Notes under the pieces: model-generated
What the model was told of the DNA's origin: nothing
Database searches by the model: none
What the model saw: only the letters and a program-made list of their open reading frames with translations
Assembly (NCBI GenBank): GCA_018401465.1
Contig: JAGYKE010000004.1
Location: forward strand, 1,767,857 to 1,831,856
Source: Aestuariivita sp.
Lineage (GTDB): Bacteria > Pseudomonadota > Alphaproteobacteria > Rhodobacterales > Rhodobacteraceae
Length of the DNA stretch: 64,000 nucleotides
Direction of reading: 5' to 3'
Shown: piece after piece, positions 52,360-60,907 of the stretch
Layout of the letters: every line of letters starts with the position of its first letter
Position numbering within the stretch: position 1 is the stretch's first letter
Program-made: the position numbers and the translations under genes

Positions 52360-53349
52360 ATGAAGAAACTACTGACCGGAGCGGCCTTCGCGCTGGGACT
52401 AGCGGCCGCGCCCGCCTTCGCGGCGGACGAGGTCAAGCTGCAGCTGAAATGGGTGACCCAGGCGCAGTTCGCGGGCTATTATGTCGCCCTCGACAAGGGT
52501 TTCTACGAGGAAGAGGGCCTTGACGTGACCATCCTGCCGGGTGGCCCCGACATCGCGCCCACGCAGGTGCTGGCCGGCGGCGGTGCCGACGTGACCGTCG
52601 AATGGATGCCCGCCGCACTGGCCGCTCGTGAAAAGGGCCTGCCGATGGTCAACATCGCCCAGCCCTTCAAGTCGTCGGGCATGATGCTGACCTGCTGGAA
52701 GGATGCGGGCATTGCCACGCCTGCCGATCTGGCCAACCGCACGCTGGGTGTGTGGTTCTTCGGCAATGAATTCCCCTTCATGTCGTGGATGAGCAGCCTT
52801 GGCATCTCCACCGATGGCAAGAGCGAGAAGGGCGTCGAAGTGCTCAAGCAGGGCTTCAACGTCGATCCGCTGATCCAGCGTCAGGCCGACTGCATCTCGA
52901 CGATGACCTACAACGAATACTGGCAGGTCATCGACGCGGGCGTCAGCCCCGACGATCTGGTGACCTTCAAGTATGAAGATCAGGGCGTCGCGACGCTGGA
53001 AGATGGGCTGTACGTTCTGGAAGAAAACCTCGCCGACCCGGCCTTCGCCGACAAGATGGTCCGCTTTGTGCGCGCCTCGATGAAAGGCTGGAAATACGCC
53101 GAGGCGAACCCGGACGAGGCGGCGATGATCGTGCTCGACAACGACCAGACCGGCGCGCAGACCGAAACCCACCAGAAGCGGATGATGGGCGAGATCGCCA
53201 AGCTGACGGCGGGTTCGAACGGCGCGCTGGATCCGGCTGATTACGAACGCACGGTGGCGACGCTGCTGGCGGGCGGGTCGGACCCGGTGATCACCAAGGC
53301 ACCGGAAGGGGCCTGGACCAGCGCCATCACGGATGCCGCGCTGAACTGA
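52360..53349 (+). CDS. ABC substrate-binding protein (THI5/NMT1-like)
   Basis: 329 residues from ATG 52360, with AAGGAG 9 nt upstream. Signal peptide MKKLLTGAAFALGLAAAPAFA. The mature protein has QLKWVTQAQFAGYYVALDKG and TILPGGPDIAPTQVLAGGGAD, the NMT1/THI5-like fold used for thiamine pyrimidine precursors, riboflavin or related ligands. Position in the pyrimidine operon suggests a pyrimidine base; no direct evidence. A strong terminator follows. Confidence 0.9.
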   Translation: MKKLLTGAAFALGLAAAPAFAADEVKLQLKWVTQAQFAGYYVALDKGFYEEEGLDVTILPGGPDIAPTQVLAGGGADVTVEWMPAALAAREKGLPMVNIAQPFKSSGMMLTCWKDAGIATPADLANRTLGVWFFGNEFPFMSWMSSLGISTDGKSEKGVEVLKQGFNVDPLIQRQADCISTMTYNEYWQVIDAGVSPDDLVTFKYEDQGVATLEDGLYVLEENLADPAFADKMVRFVRASMKGWKYAEANPDEAAMIVLDNDQTGAQTETHQKRMMGEIAKLTAGSNGALDPADYERTVATLLAGGSDPVITKAPEGAWTSAITDAALN

Positions 53350-53372
53350 TCATCTGCGACACGTGAAAAGAT

Positions 53373-53400
53373 ACGCGCGTCCTTCGGGGCGCGCGTTTTG
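53373..53400 (+). terminator. UUCG-loop rho-independent terminator
   Basis: A 10-bp stem (53373-53382 with 53387-53396, one T-G wobble) is closed by a TTCG tetraloop and followed by a T run. It ends the pyrimidine/ABC operon. Confidence 0.92.
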
Positions 53401-53427
53401 CGTTTTCAAGGGGCCTGATGCGACCGC

Positions 53428-53452
53428 GCGCGCCCCGAAGGACGCGCGCGTG
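53428..53452. repeat. Inverted copy of the terminator stem sequence
   Basis: CGCGCGCCCCGAAGGACGCG and its continuation are close to the reverse complement of the terminator about 50 bp upstream. It lacks a T/A run, so it is not a terminator for the opposite gene. Together the copies could form a longer alternative structure. Confidence 0.5.
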
Positions 53453-53552
53453 CAAGCAGCAGACCCGGACGCGTGGCGCTCAGGGCCGCGCGGCGTGTCT
53501 GTCGGGTGAAGTTTGCACGGAAAATCCCGGCGCGGGAAGGGGCAAGGGCACC

Positions 53553-54053
53553 CTATTCGGGGGCCGAAAAGCTGCCGTATTGCCCGCGCTTGAAGATCAG
53601 TCCGCGTCCGGGGCGATAGGCCGCACGGTCGACCCGGCCCACGACGATGGTGTGATCTCCCCCGTCATGCAGCGCCGCGCGTGTGCAGTCGAAGCGGGCA
53701 AGGCACCCCGCCAGCACCGGCACGCCCTCGGGCGAGGGTGTCCAGTCGAAGCGGTCGAACCCGTCGCCCTTTTGCGCGAAATGGCCGGCAAGCCCGTGCT
53801 GATCCTCGGCCATGATGTGGATGGTGAAATGTTCCGCCCCGGTGAAGGCGGCGTGCCTGCGCGAAGACTTGGCCGGCGCCCAGAGCACCAGCGCAGGGTC
53901 GAGCGACAGCGAGGCGAAGGAATTGGCCGTCATCCCGACGGGCGCGCCGTCCGACAGCGCGGTGACCACGGTCACGCCCGTGCCGAAGCATCCCAGCGCC
54001 TCGCGGAAGGCGCGTGCGGTGTCCGGGCCGGGGGTGAAGGTGGTCTCGGTCAT
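53553..54053 (-). CDS. Flavin reductase family protein
   Basis: 166 residues from ATG 54053 (MTETTFTPGPDTARAFR); a longer frame to 54113 adds residues without conservation. FMN-binding split-barrel of the flavin-reductase type: GCFGTGVTVVTA, PVGMTANSFASLSLDPALVL and HTIVVGRVDRAAY are the conserved segments. It supplies reduced flavin to a partner monooxygenase, or acts as an oxidoreductase; the partner is not in the window. It converges on the pyrimidine operon. Confidence 0.9.
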   Translation of the reverse strand: MTETTFTPGPDTARAFREALGCFGTGVTVVTALSDGAPVGMTANSFASLSLDPALVLWAPAKSSRRHAAFTGAEHFTIHIMAEDQHGLAGHFAQKGDGFDRFDWTPSPEGVPVLAGCLARFDCTRAALHDGGDHTIVVGRVDRAAYRPGRGLIFKRGQYGSFSAPE

Positions 54054-54190
54054 CGCCGCCTCTGCTGACAGAGGGGCGGGGGAATGTCCAACGAATTGGG
54101 TCGGGATCGTCACGCTGGGGCTGCCTGTCTACGGTGTCTGCGCAAAAGGTAACCCGCGATTGCGGCAGGGCAATGGCCTAGGTCAGGACC

Positions 54191-55606
54191 TTAGGTCAGG
54201 TCTTCCAGAAGGCGGCCGTGCTTGCCCGTTTCGGCCTTCACCGCGCCGAAGGTGGTCAGGCCGCGCGCATCCAGCATGGGCAGCATGCGGCAGAGCACCT
54301 CGGCCGTCGCGCGCGCGTCGCCGAGCGCGGTGTGCCGCAATGCCGCCGGGATGGTCACGCCCAGCCGGTCGCAAAGCGCGTCGAGCGTATGCGTCGCGCT
54401 GGCCCCGAAGAGGACCGCCGACAGAAGTACGGTATCAAGGATCGGGTGATCCCATGTGACGCCCGTGCGCCCGGCTTCGCGCCGCAGGAATGCCATGTCG
54501 AAGGGGGCGTTGTGGGCGACGATCACCGCATCGTTGCAAAACGTGTGGAATCGGCGGCCCACCGTGACGAAATCGGGCGCGCCCTGCACCATGGCGTCGG
54601 TGACCTTGTGCACCTTGGTCGAGGCGGGCGGGATCGGGCGGCCGGGGTTGACGAGGGTGTCGAAGACCTCGCCCTCGACGATGCGGCCATTGACGACGCG
54701 CAGGCCCGCGATCTGCACCACGTCGTCCTTGTGGGGCAGAAGGCCGGTCGTTTCGCTGTCGAAGACGCAATAGGTCAGCGACCGGATCGGGCGATGTTCG
54801 AGTTCGGGCGGCACCTCGGCCGACAGAAGGTCGAAGTCATAGATGAGAGGGCGCGCCGCATCGGGCGCGATGCGCGCCTCGGCCGCGTCGATGGTGAGCA
54901 TGTAGCCCGGCGCGTCGCCCAAGGGCTTCATCCGCGCGGCGTAACCTTGCGCGCCGTCCGCGCCGGTCAGCTGCACGCCCGTTTCCCGCCCCGACCGGAT
55001 CATGCGGGCATAGCCCTCTTCCAGCGCGGCACGGTCGAAATAGTCGAAAAGCGAGGCGTTGAGCCGCGGATGCGCCACCTGCGCGAGGATCGCGGCCGAC
55101 TGGCTGTCATAGAGCACGATCTGATGCGCGGGGTTCACGAGGATCATCGCGACAGGGATATCCGACAGAAGTGCTGTCAGCCTGTCCTTTTCGGCGGCAA
55201 GCCGCGCGGTCTGGCGCGCCACGGCTTCGGCCGCGCTCTGGGCGCTGTCGGTCATGCGGTCGGCGACGGCGCAGGCGGCAGGGGCCAGATCGCCCAGATA
55301 CCGGGCCGAATGGGCATCGATCGCGCCGCTCACCCCGGCATGGGCCTGCGCGCGCAGGCCTGCGGCGATCCGTTCGATGGGTTTGGCGACGTTTTCGTCG
55401 AACAGCAGCCAGACCCCGGTGACCAGCGCCAGCACGAGGAAGGAAATGACGATGCCGCTGAAGACATAGGCATCGAGCAGGGCAGGGTCGTTCACCCTTT
55501 TATAACCCGCCACCAGCCCGCCCGCGGTGATCGCGATCCCCCCCAGTGCCAGCAGGCAGAAGAAGAGGAAGACGCGCAGACGCAGGCTGAGGCCGGTGAG
55601 CATCAC
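54191..55606 (-). CDS. Membrane sensor fused to DEDDh 3'-5' exonuclease
   Basis: 471 residues. Two membrane helices (about 11-35 and 48-68) flank a very short periplasmic loop; a HAMP-like linker (70-130), a coiled-coil segment (122-146) and a PAS-like domain (148-240) follow. The C-terminal domain is a DnaQ-type exonuclease with all catalytic residues: Asp283 and Glu285 (FDSETTG), Asp370 (HNAPFD), His425 and Asp430 (HTALGDARA). It overlaps the small membrane gene upstream by four bases and lies in the acetate-transport block, near DUF294. Similar neighbourhoods are recalled in Pseudomonas. The nucleic-acid or nucleotide substrate is unknown. Confidence 0.85.
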   Translation of the reverse strand: MMLTGLSLRLRVFLFFCLLALGGIAITAGGLVAGYKRVNDPALLDAYVFSGIVISFLVLALVTGVWLLFDENVAKPIERIAAGLRAQAHAGVSGAIDAHSARYLGDLAPAACAVADRMTDSAQSAAEAVARQTARLAAEKDRLTALLSDIPVAMILVNPAHQIVLYDSQSAAILAQVAHPRLNASLFDYFDRAALEEGYARMIRSGRETGVQLTGADGAQGYAARMKPLGDAPGYMLTIDAAEARIAPDAARPLIYDFDLLSAEVPPELEHRPIRSLTYCVFDSETTGLLPHKDDVVQIAGLRVVNGRIVEGEVFDTLVNPGRPIPPASTKVHKVTDAMVQGAPDFVTVGRRFHTFCNDAVIVAHNAPFDMAFLRREAGRTGVTWDHPILDTVLLSAVLFGASATHTLDALCDRLGVTIPAALRHTALGDARATAEVLCRMLPMLDARGLTTFGAVKAETGKHGRLLEDLT

Positions 55607-56124
55607 GACACCCCGCAGCCCACGCGCAGGATTGGATCTTCCGCCGTGACCGTGGTCCAGCTGGCCCCGGCGACCTGTCCGCTGTCGTCGAAGCTTGCCC
55701 CTTCGACAAGCGCGGCGCGCCGGTTGCCTTCGCAGTCGAGCAGTGCCGTCACCTTGTTCACCGGCGCCCAGCGGCCGAAGAAGTACAGATCGACGATGCG
55801 CTGGCCCGGCACGGCGGCGTTCAGCCGCGTGCCGGCGGTGTCGACCACGACGAAGCGCTCCACGTAAGGCACCAGATAGGTCCAGGGCCGCCAGGGCGCC
55901 CGGCTGTCGACGGTCTGGGCCACTTCCATGCCTTCGGGCAAGGCGGCAAGGGTGCGGTTATACCACCCGTATTCGCTGGAAATCGTTGCCGCGAGCATCC
56001 CCGCGCCCGCGGCGATGGGGATCAGCCACTTGGGCACACGTTCGCCCAGCAGGTGGCGCGCGATCAGCACGAGACCCGCCGCGGCGATGCCCGCCACCAC
56101 GGTCCCGATCATTTCAAGGATCAT
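55603..56124 (-). CDS. Hypothetical membrane protein, exonuclease-coupled
   Basis: 173 residues with two hydrophobic segments near the N-terminus (about 3-26, IGTVVAGIAAAGLVLIA; about 32-50, WLIPIAAGAGMLAATI) and a soluble C-terminal part with a cysteine pair (LLDCEGNRR and VGCGVS). I do not recognise a family. It precedes and overlaps the sensor-exonuclease gene and follows the DUF294 gene by 45 bp, so it is probably part of the same regulatory unit. Confidence 0.7.
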   Translation of the reverse strand: MILEMIGTVVAGIAAAGLVLIARHLLGERVPKWLIPIAAGAGMLAATISSEYGWYNRTLAALPEGMEVAQTVDSRAPWRPWTYLVPYVERFVVVDTAGTRLNAAVPGQRIVDLYFFGRWAPVNKVTALLDCEGNRRAALVEGASFDDSGQVAGASWTTVTAEDPILRVGCGVS

Positions 56125-56169
56125 TGCCTCTCTCCTCCGTCCGCCCCTTGGGGGGCGTCTTTTCCTGTC

Positions 56170-57993
56170 TCAGCCCAGCATCCCCTTGCCGTGGCCCAGC
56201 GCCGATTGCAGCGTCTTTACCACGACGAAGGCATCCCGCAGATGACTTCGCTCAAAATCTGACAGATCCGTGGGGGCCATGAAGTTGTCGGGCTTGCGGC
56301 CCGCCTTGATCTGGTCTGCCTGATGCGCAAGCCGCGTCTCGGCGATCAGGTCATAGGCGTCAAGCAGATCGCGCGCGCCCGAGGCGCTGATGACCCCCGC
56401 GCCTTCGGCGGCTTCGAGCCTTGCGCGCGTGTTTGCCGCCGTCAGCCGCCCCTGCAGCGCATAGACCCGGCCCAGATCGACCACCGGCACCACGCCGTTA
56501 TGCTTGAGGTCGAGCGTGTTGCGGTGTTCGCCCGACCGGATCGTGGCGAAGCCGCGCAGCAGCCCCAGCGGCGGCGTGTGCTTCAGCGAGTTCGAGATCA
56601 TGTGCGCCACGAAGATCGAATTGCGGCTCGCTGCGGCCAGCGTTTCCGCCTGCAGCCCGTCGAACAGGCTGCGGTCCCCGCCGATGGGGCGCAGGTCGAA
56701 CATGACGCTGGCCAGCATCTGCGCCATCGGGTCGGGCTTGGCGATCCAGCCGCGGAAATACTGCCGCCAGACCCGCAAAGGCTGGCACCATTTCGGGTTC
56801 GTGGCCATCATGTCGCCGGGGCAGAAGAAATATCCGCAGGTATCCAATCCGTCGCTCACGAACTTGGCCAGCTGCAGGAAATAGCTCTGGTCGGCCTCGG
56901 TCGCGTCGTCATGCAGGAACAGGCAATTGTCCTGATCGCTGACGCCGGTCTGTTCCTGACGGCCCTGGCTGCCGCAGGCAAGCCAGAGGTAAGGCACGGG
57001 CGGCGGGCCGAACTTTTCTTCGGCCAGCGCCAGCAGGCGGCGGGTGGCGGTGTCGGCGATGTCGGTGATCAGCCGGGTGACCACCTCGTGCCGGTTGCCG
57101 CCGGCGACCAGCTGCACCAGAAGGCGCGGGATCTCGGCGGTGACACGGGCCATCTCGGCCGCATCCGAAGCCCGCGCGATGCGGCTCACCAGCTCGCCGG
57201 AACTGACCGCCTGAAAGCGGGTGAGATCGGTCTGGGTGACGATGCCGACAAGGCGGTCACCCTCGACGATGGGCACATGGCCGATGCGCCGCTCCATCAT
57301 CTGGTGCAGCACGTCCGACCCGATAGCCGATGGCGCCAGCGTCACGGGACGGGGCGTCATCACCTCCGCGACGGGCGTGTCGCCGGGCAAGCCGCCCGCC
57401 ACCACCTTGCCCGACAGATCGCGCACGGTGACGATGCCCAGAAGGCGGTCGCCCTCGGCCACGCAGATGGACGACACATGGCGCGCGGCCATCGCCTGAG
57501 CGGCGTCCCTCACGGTCGTGTCCGGCGGGCAGGTCAGCGGCGGATGCGCCATCAGGTCGGAGACCCGGCTGGTGGCAAGGTCGGGGCCCTGCCGCGCCTG
57601 CGCGCGGCGGCGGTCGAAGAACCGCGCGACGGCCGGTTCGGCCGCCATCAGCGTCTCGAAATCCGCCTTGGGCAGCAGGAGCAGCAGACTGTCCTGCGAC
57701 GCACGCGCGGTGGTCACGGCGATGCCGTCGCGGGTCAGGCCGCGTTCGCCGAAGGAATTGCGGGGGCCGAGGATCGAGACGGGTTCGCCGTTGTCATCGG
57801 TGACCTCGATCTCGCCCTCCTGCACGATATAGAGCCCGTCGAGCGGCTGGCCGAGGCGATAGATCTCGTCCCCGGCGGCGATGTTCAGGGGCTGGAAGCG
57901 CGGCACCAGATCGTCGAGCCGGGCGCGGTCAAGCCCGTCATAGGGGTGGACGGTGGTCAGGAAGCGGGCGATTCCGGCTGGGGTCTGAGGCAT
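56170..57993 (-). CDS. Cyclic-nucleotide-binding/CBS/nucleotidyltransferase (DUF294) protein
   Basis: 607 residues in four parts: an N-terminal cNMP-binding domain (about 20-115, GEIEVTDDNGEPVSILGP), a CBS pair (about 145-265, SDLMAHPPLTCPPD and VAEVMTPRPVTL), a DUF294 putative nucleotidyltransferase with GSQGRQEQTGVSDQDN (about 345-360), and its C-terminal helical extension. Relatives are signal proteins often next to acetate symporters and exonucleases. It may sense adenylate charge and modify a target. The order here (actP, DUF294, small membrane, exonuclease) fits that. The target is unknown. Confidence 0.88.
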   Translation of the reverse strand: MPQTPAGIARFLTTVHPYDGLDRARLDDLVPRFQPLNIAAGDEIYRLGQPLDGLYIVQEGEIEVTDDNGEPVSILGPRNSFGERGLTRDGIAVTTARASQDSLLLLLPKADFETLMAAEPAVARFFDRRRAQARQGPDLATSRVSDLMAHPPLTCPPDTTVRDAAQAMAARHVSSICVAEGDRLLGIVTVRDLSGKVVAGGLPGDTPVAEVMTPRPVTLAPSAIGSDVLHQMMERRIGHVPIVEGDRLVGIVTQTDLTRFQAVSSGELVSRIARASDAAEMARVTAEIPRLLVQLVAGGNRHEVVTRLITDIADTATRRLLALAEEKFGPPPVPYLWLACGSQGRQEQTGVSDQDNCLFLHDDATEADQSYFLQLAKFVSDGLDTCGYFFCPGDMMATNPKWCQPLRVWRQYFRGWIAKPDPMAQMLASVMFDLRPIGGDRSLFDGLQAETLAAASRNSIFVAHMISNSLKHTPPLGLLRGFATIRSGEHRNTLDLKHNGVVPVVDLGRVYALQGRLTAANTRARLEAAEGAGVISASGARDLLDAYDLIAETRLAHQADQIKAGRKPDNFMAPTDLSDFERSHLRDAFVVVKTLQSALGHGKGMLG

Positions 57994-58090
57994 TGCGCAC
58001 CTGCTTCAAGAGATGTCCCGCCCAAGGTGACTTGGACGGGACAGTCATGCAAAGGGGCGGGGCGTCGCAGGGACGCCCCGGCCGATGTCT

Positions 58091-59863
58091 TTAGTGGTCG
58101 ATCGCGCCTGCGGCACCGCGCGGGATGCGCACGCTGTCGACGAGGTCCTTGATCTCCTGCGGGGTCTCCTTGGTCATGCCCGACACCACATAAGCGGCGA
58201 CGAAGTTGAGGAGCGCACCCACCGTCCCGAAGGCCAGCGGCGAGATGCCGAAGAGCCAGTTGTCGACGGTGTTCGGCAGCATGTTGGTTCCCGGAATGAA
58301 GAACCAGCCGAGGTAGGTGAAGATGTAGAGAACCGTCGAGAGCAGACCCACCGTCATGCCCGCGATGGCACCGGCCGAGTTGATCCGCTTCGAGAAGATA
58401 CCCATCATCAGCGCCGGGAAGATCGACGATGCCGCCAGACCGAAGGCCAGTGCCACCACCTGGGCTGCGAAGCCCGGCGGGTTCAGACCCAGGTATGTCG
58501 CCAGCGCGATCGCGAACGCCATCGAGATCCGGGCGGCAAGAAGTTCGTCCTTTTCCGAGATGTTCGGGTTGATCTGGCTCTTGATCAGGTCGTGCGAGAT
58601 CGCAGACGAGATCGCAAGCAGCAGACCGGCAGCGGTCGAAAGGGCTGCTGCCAGACCGCCCGCGGCGATCAGCGCGATCACCCAGCCCGGAAGCTGTGCG
58701 ATCTCGGGGTTGGCGAGAACGAGGATGTCGTTGTTGAAGCGCGTCACCTCGTTGCCGGCCCAGCCCGCTGCGGTTGCCTTTTCCTGCATCGCGGCGTTCT
58801 TGTCGTTATAGTACTGGATCTTGCCGTCGCCGTTCTTGTCTTCGAAACCGAGAAGACCGGTCTTTTCCCAGTTCAGCATCCAGTCGGGCTTTTCGTCGAT
58901 CGCAAGCGCCTCACCGGCGGTGCCGTTCGGCCAGAGCGTGTCGATGATGTTCAGGCGCGCCATGGCACCCACGGCCGGAGCCGAGAGATAGAGCAGCGCG
59001 ATGAAGACCAGCGCCCAACCTGCCGACCAGCGTGCGTCCGACACCTTCGGCACGGTGAAGAAGCGGATGATCACGTGGGGCAGGCCCGCGGTGCCGATCA
59101 TCAGCGACAGGGTGAACAGGAACATGTTGAAGGTCGAACCGTGCTGGCCGGTATAGTCGTTGAAGCCAAGCTCGACCAGAACCTGGTTCAGTTTCACCAG
59201 CAGCGGTATGCCGCTTTCGGTGTGGGTGCCGAACAGGCCCAGACCCGGGATCGGGTTGCCGGTCAGTTGCAGCGAGATGAAGACCGCCGGGATGGTATAG
59301 GCGATGATCAGAACGATGTACTGCGCGACCTGGGTATAGGTGATGCCCTTCATGCCGCCGAGAACGGCATAGACGAACACGACCGCCGACGCGATGTAGA
59401 GGCCGGTCGAGCTTTCCACTTCGAGGAAGCGCGAGAAGGCCACACCGGCACCGGTCATCTGCCCGATCACGTAGGTGACCGAGATGACGATAAGCGCGAT
59501 CACCGCGACCAGACGCGCGGTCTGGCTGTAGAAGCGGTCACCGATGAATTCCGGCACGGTGAACTTGCCGAACTTCCGCAGGTAGGGTGCGAGAAGCATG
59601 GCAAGCAGCACGTAGCCGCCGGTCCAGCCCATCAGGAACGACGAGTTGCCGTAGCCCACGAAGGCGATAAGACCCGCCATCGAGATGAACGACGCCGCCG
59701 ACATCCAGTCGGCCGCGGTCGCCATGCCGTTGACGATGGGGTTGACGCCGCGGTTGGCGGCATAGAATTCCGAAGTCGATCCGGCACGTGCCCAGATCGC
59801 GATGCCGACGTAGAGCGCAAAGGACGCGCCCACGACCAGCAGGTTCAGTGTATACTGATCCAT
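58091..59863 (-). CDS. actP: Sodium:acetate symporter-type transporter (ActP/SSS family)
   Basis: 590 residues, about 13 membrane helices. SSS-family signature around GMATAADWMSAASFISMAG and GFLVGWTGGYV-like segments (FLMGWTGGYV); GLAAALSTAAGLLLAISSAISHDL is the late conserved stretch. Position next to DUF4212 and Acs supports acetate or another short monocarboxylate as substrate. Between helices around residues 342-353 lies DKNGDGKIQYYN, an EF-hand-like loop with Asn in the last position, facing the outside in the usual topology. Substrate by context, not proof. Confidence 0.92.
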   Translation of the reverse strand: MDQYTLNLLVVGASFALYVGIAIWARAGSTSEFYAANRGVNPIVNGMATAADWMSAASFISMAGLIAFVGYGNSSFLMGWTGGYVLLAMLLAPYLRKFGKFTVPEFIGDRFYSQTARLVAVIALIVISVTYVIGQMTGAGVAFSRFLEVESSTGLYIASAVVFVYAVLGGMKGITYTQVAQYIVLIIAYTIPAVFISLQLTGNPIPGLGLFGTHTESGIPLLVKLNQVLVELGFNDYTGQHGSTFNMFLFTLSLMIGTAGLPHVIIRFFTVPKVSDARWSAGWALVFIALLYLSAPAVGAMARLNIIDTLWPNGTAGEALAIDEKPDWMLNWEKTGLLGFEDKNGDGKIQYYNDKNAAMQEKATAAGWAGNEVTRFNNDILVLANPEIAQLPGWVIALIAAGGLAAALSTAAGLLLAISSAISHDLIKSQINPNISEKDELLAARISMAFAIALATYLGLNPPGFAAQVVALAFGLAASSIFPALMMGIFSKRINSAGAIAGMTVGLLSTVLYIFTYLGWFFIPGTNMLPNTVDNWLFGISPLAFGTVGALLNFVAAYVVSGMTKETPQEIKDLVDSVRIPRGAAGAIDH

Positions 59864-59881
59864 GTGTTGCTTCCCTGTCCC

Positions 59882-60157
59882 TTATTCCTCGTCCACGCCG
59901 TACTGGCGGTCGAGTTTGTTCATGTACCAGGCGTAGTAGAAGATCAGGATCATGAAGACGATGATCGATCCCTGCTGTGCAAACCAGAAGCCCAGATCCG
60001 TGCCCCCCACCGGGATACCCGACAGAAGCGGGCGCAGGACGATGCCGAATCCAAGCGAGACCAGCGCCCAGATCACCATGCTGATCATGATGATCCGGAT
60101 GTTGGCCGCCCAGTAGGCACCATTGTCCTTGCCCGTTTGCGTTTTGCGGTCCGCCAT
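59882..60157 (-). CDS. DUF4212 small membrane subunit of symporter
   Basis: 91 residues with two hydrophobic segments (about 22-42, MISMVIWALVSLGFGIVL; about 55-75, FWFAQQGSIIVFMILIFYYA) and the YNWYMNKLDR-like end (YYAWYMNKLDRQYGVDEE). DUF4212 proteins are the small partners of ActP-like symporters and start just before them; here 18 bp separate them. Role: probable stability or coupling factor for the transporter. Confidence 0.92.
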   Translation of the reverse strand: MADRKTQTGKDNGAYWAANIRIIMISMVIWALVSLGFGIVLRPLLSGIPVGGTDLGFWFAQQGSIIVFMILIFYYAWYMNKLDRQYGVDEE

Positions 60158-60212
60158 GTGCGGTTCCTCCTCTCCTCCATGGACCGGGATCCCGCCGGAT
60201 CCCGGATCCCTC

Positions 60213-60896
60213 TCAGGTCATCGCCTCTTGGACGATGTTGGCAAGTGCGCCTGCAATCGCATCGATTTCGCCCATGGCGTCGATCGATTGCAGAACACCC
60301 TTGTTCGCGTAGTAGGCGATCAGCGGCGCTGTCTGGGCGTGATACGCCTGCAGCCGCTGGCCTACGGTTTCGGCCCGGTCGTCGGCGCGCCGCTTCATGT
60401 CGGTGCCGCCGCACTTGTCACAGACGCCCTCGCGGGCGGTGGGCTTGAACCGGTCGTGATAGCCTTCGCCGCAGGACCCGCAGGTGAAGCGGCCCGAGAT
60501 GCGGTCGACCATCGCGGCGTCGTCCACGTCAAGGCTCACGGCGGCGTTGATGCGCTGGCCGGTTTCGGCCAGCAGCGCGTCAAGCGCCTGCGCCTGAACC
60601 GTGGTGCGGGGAAAGCCGTCGAGGATGACGCCCTTCGCGACATCGGCTTCGCCCAGCCGGTCGCGCAGGATGGCGATAACGATGTCGTCGCTGACAAGGC
60701 CGCCCGCCTCCATCACCGCCTTGGCGGCGCGGCCCGCGTCGGTTCCGGCGGCGACGGCTGCGCGCAGCAGGTCGCCGGTCGACAGCTGGACAAGGCCGAA
60801 GCGGTCTTCCAGCATGCGCGCCTGCGTGCCCTTGCCGGCGCCCGGAGGCCCCAGCAGGATCAGGACCGCAGGTGTCGTGGTCACGGGGCTGTCCAT
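60213..60896 (-). CDS. adk: Adenylate kinase with zinc-finger LID
   Basis: 227 residues from ATG 60896 (MDSPVTTTPAVLILLGPPG). P-loop GPPGAGKGT, NMP-binding STGDLLRAAV and GVILDGFPRT are present. The LID domain carries a four-cysteine zinc site (CGSCGEGYHDRFKPT then CDKCGG), as in many Gram-positive and some alphaproteobacterial enzymes. Catalyses ATP + AMP to 2 ADP. It sits 11 bp downstream of acs and 55 bp before the DUF4212 gene, so it can recycle the AMP formed by acetate activation. Whether the genome has another adk is not visible. Confidence 0.95.
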   Translation of the reverse strand: MDSPVTTTPAVLILLGPPGAGKGTQARMLEDRFGLVQLSTGDLLRAAVAAGTDAGRAAKAVMEAGGLVSDDIVIAILRDRLGEADVAKGVILDGFPRTTVQAQALDALLAETGQRINAAVSLDVDDAAMVDRISGRFTCGSCGEGYHDRFKPTAREGVCDKCGGTDMKRRADDRAETVGQRLQAYHAQTAPLIAYYANKGVLQSIDAMGEIDAIAGALANIVQEAMT

Positions 60897-60907
60897 CTCG
60901 GCGAGGC

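Noticed and set aside
58085-60448. Plus-strand open frame of about 780 codons opposite actP, DUF4212 and adk
   Set aside because: It crosses three genes with well-conserved products on the other strand and has the His/Arg/Asp-rich composition of a high-GC shadow.
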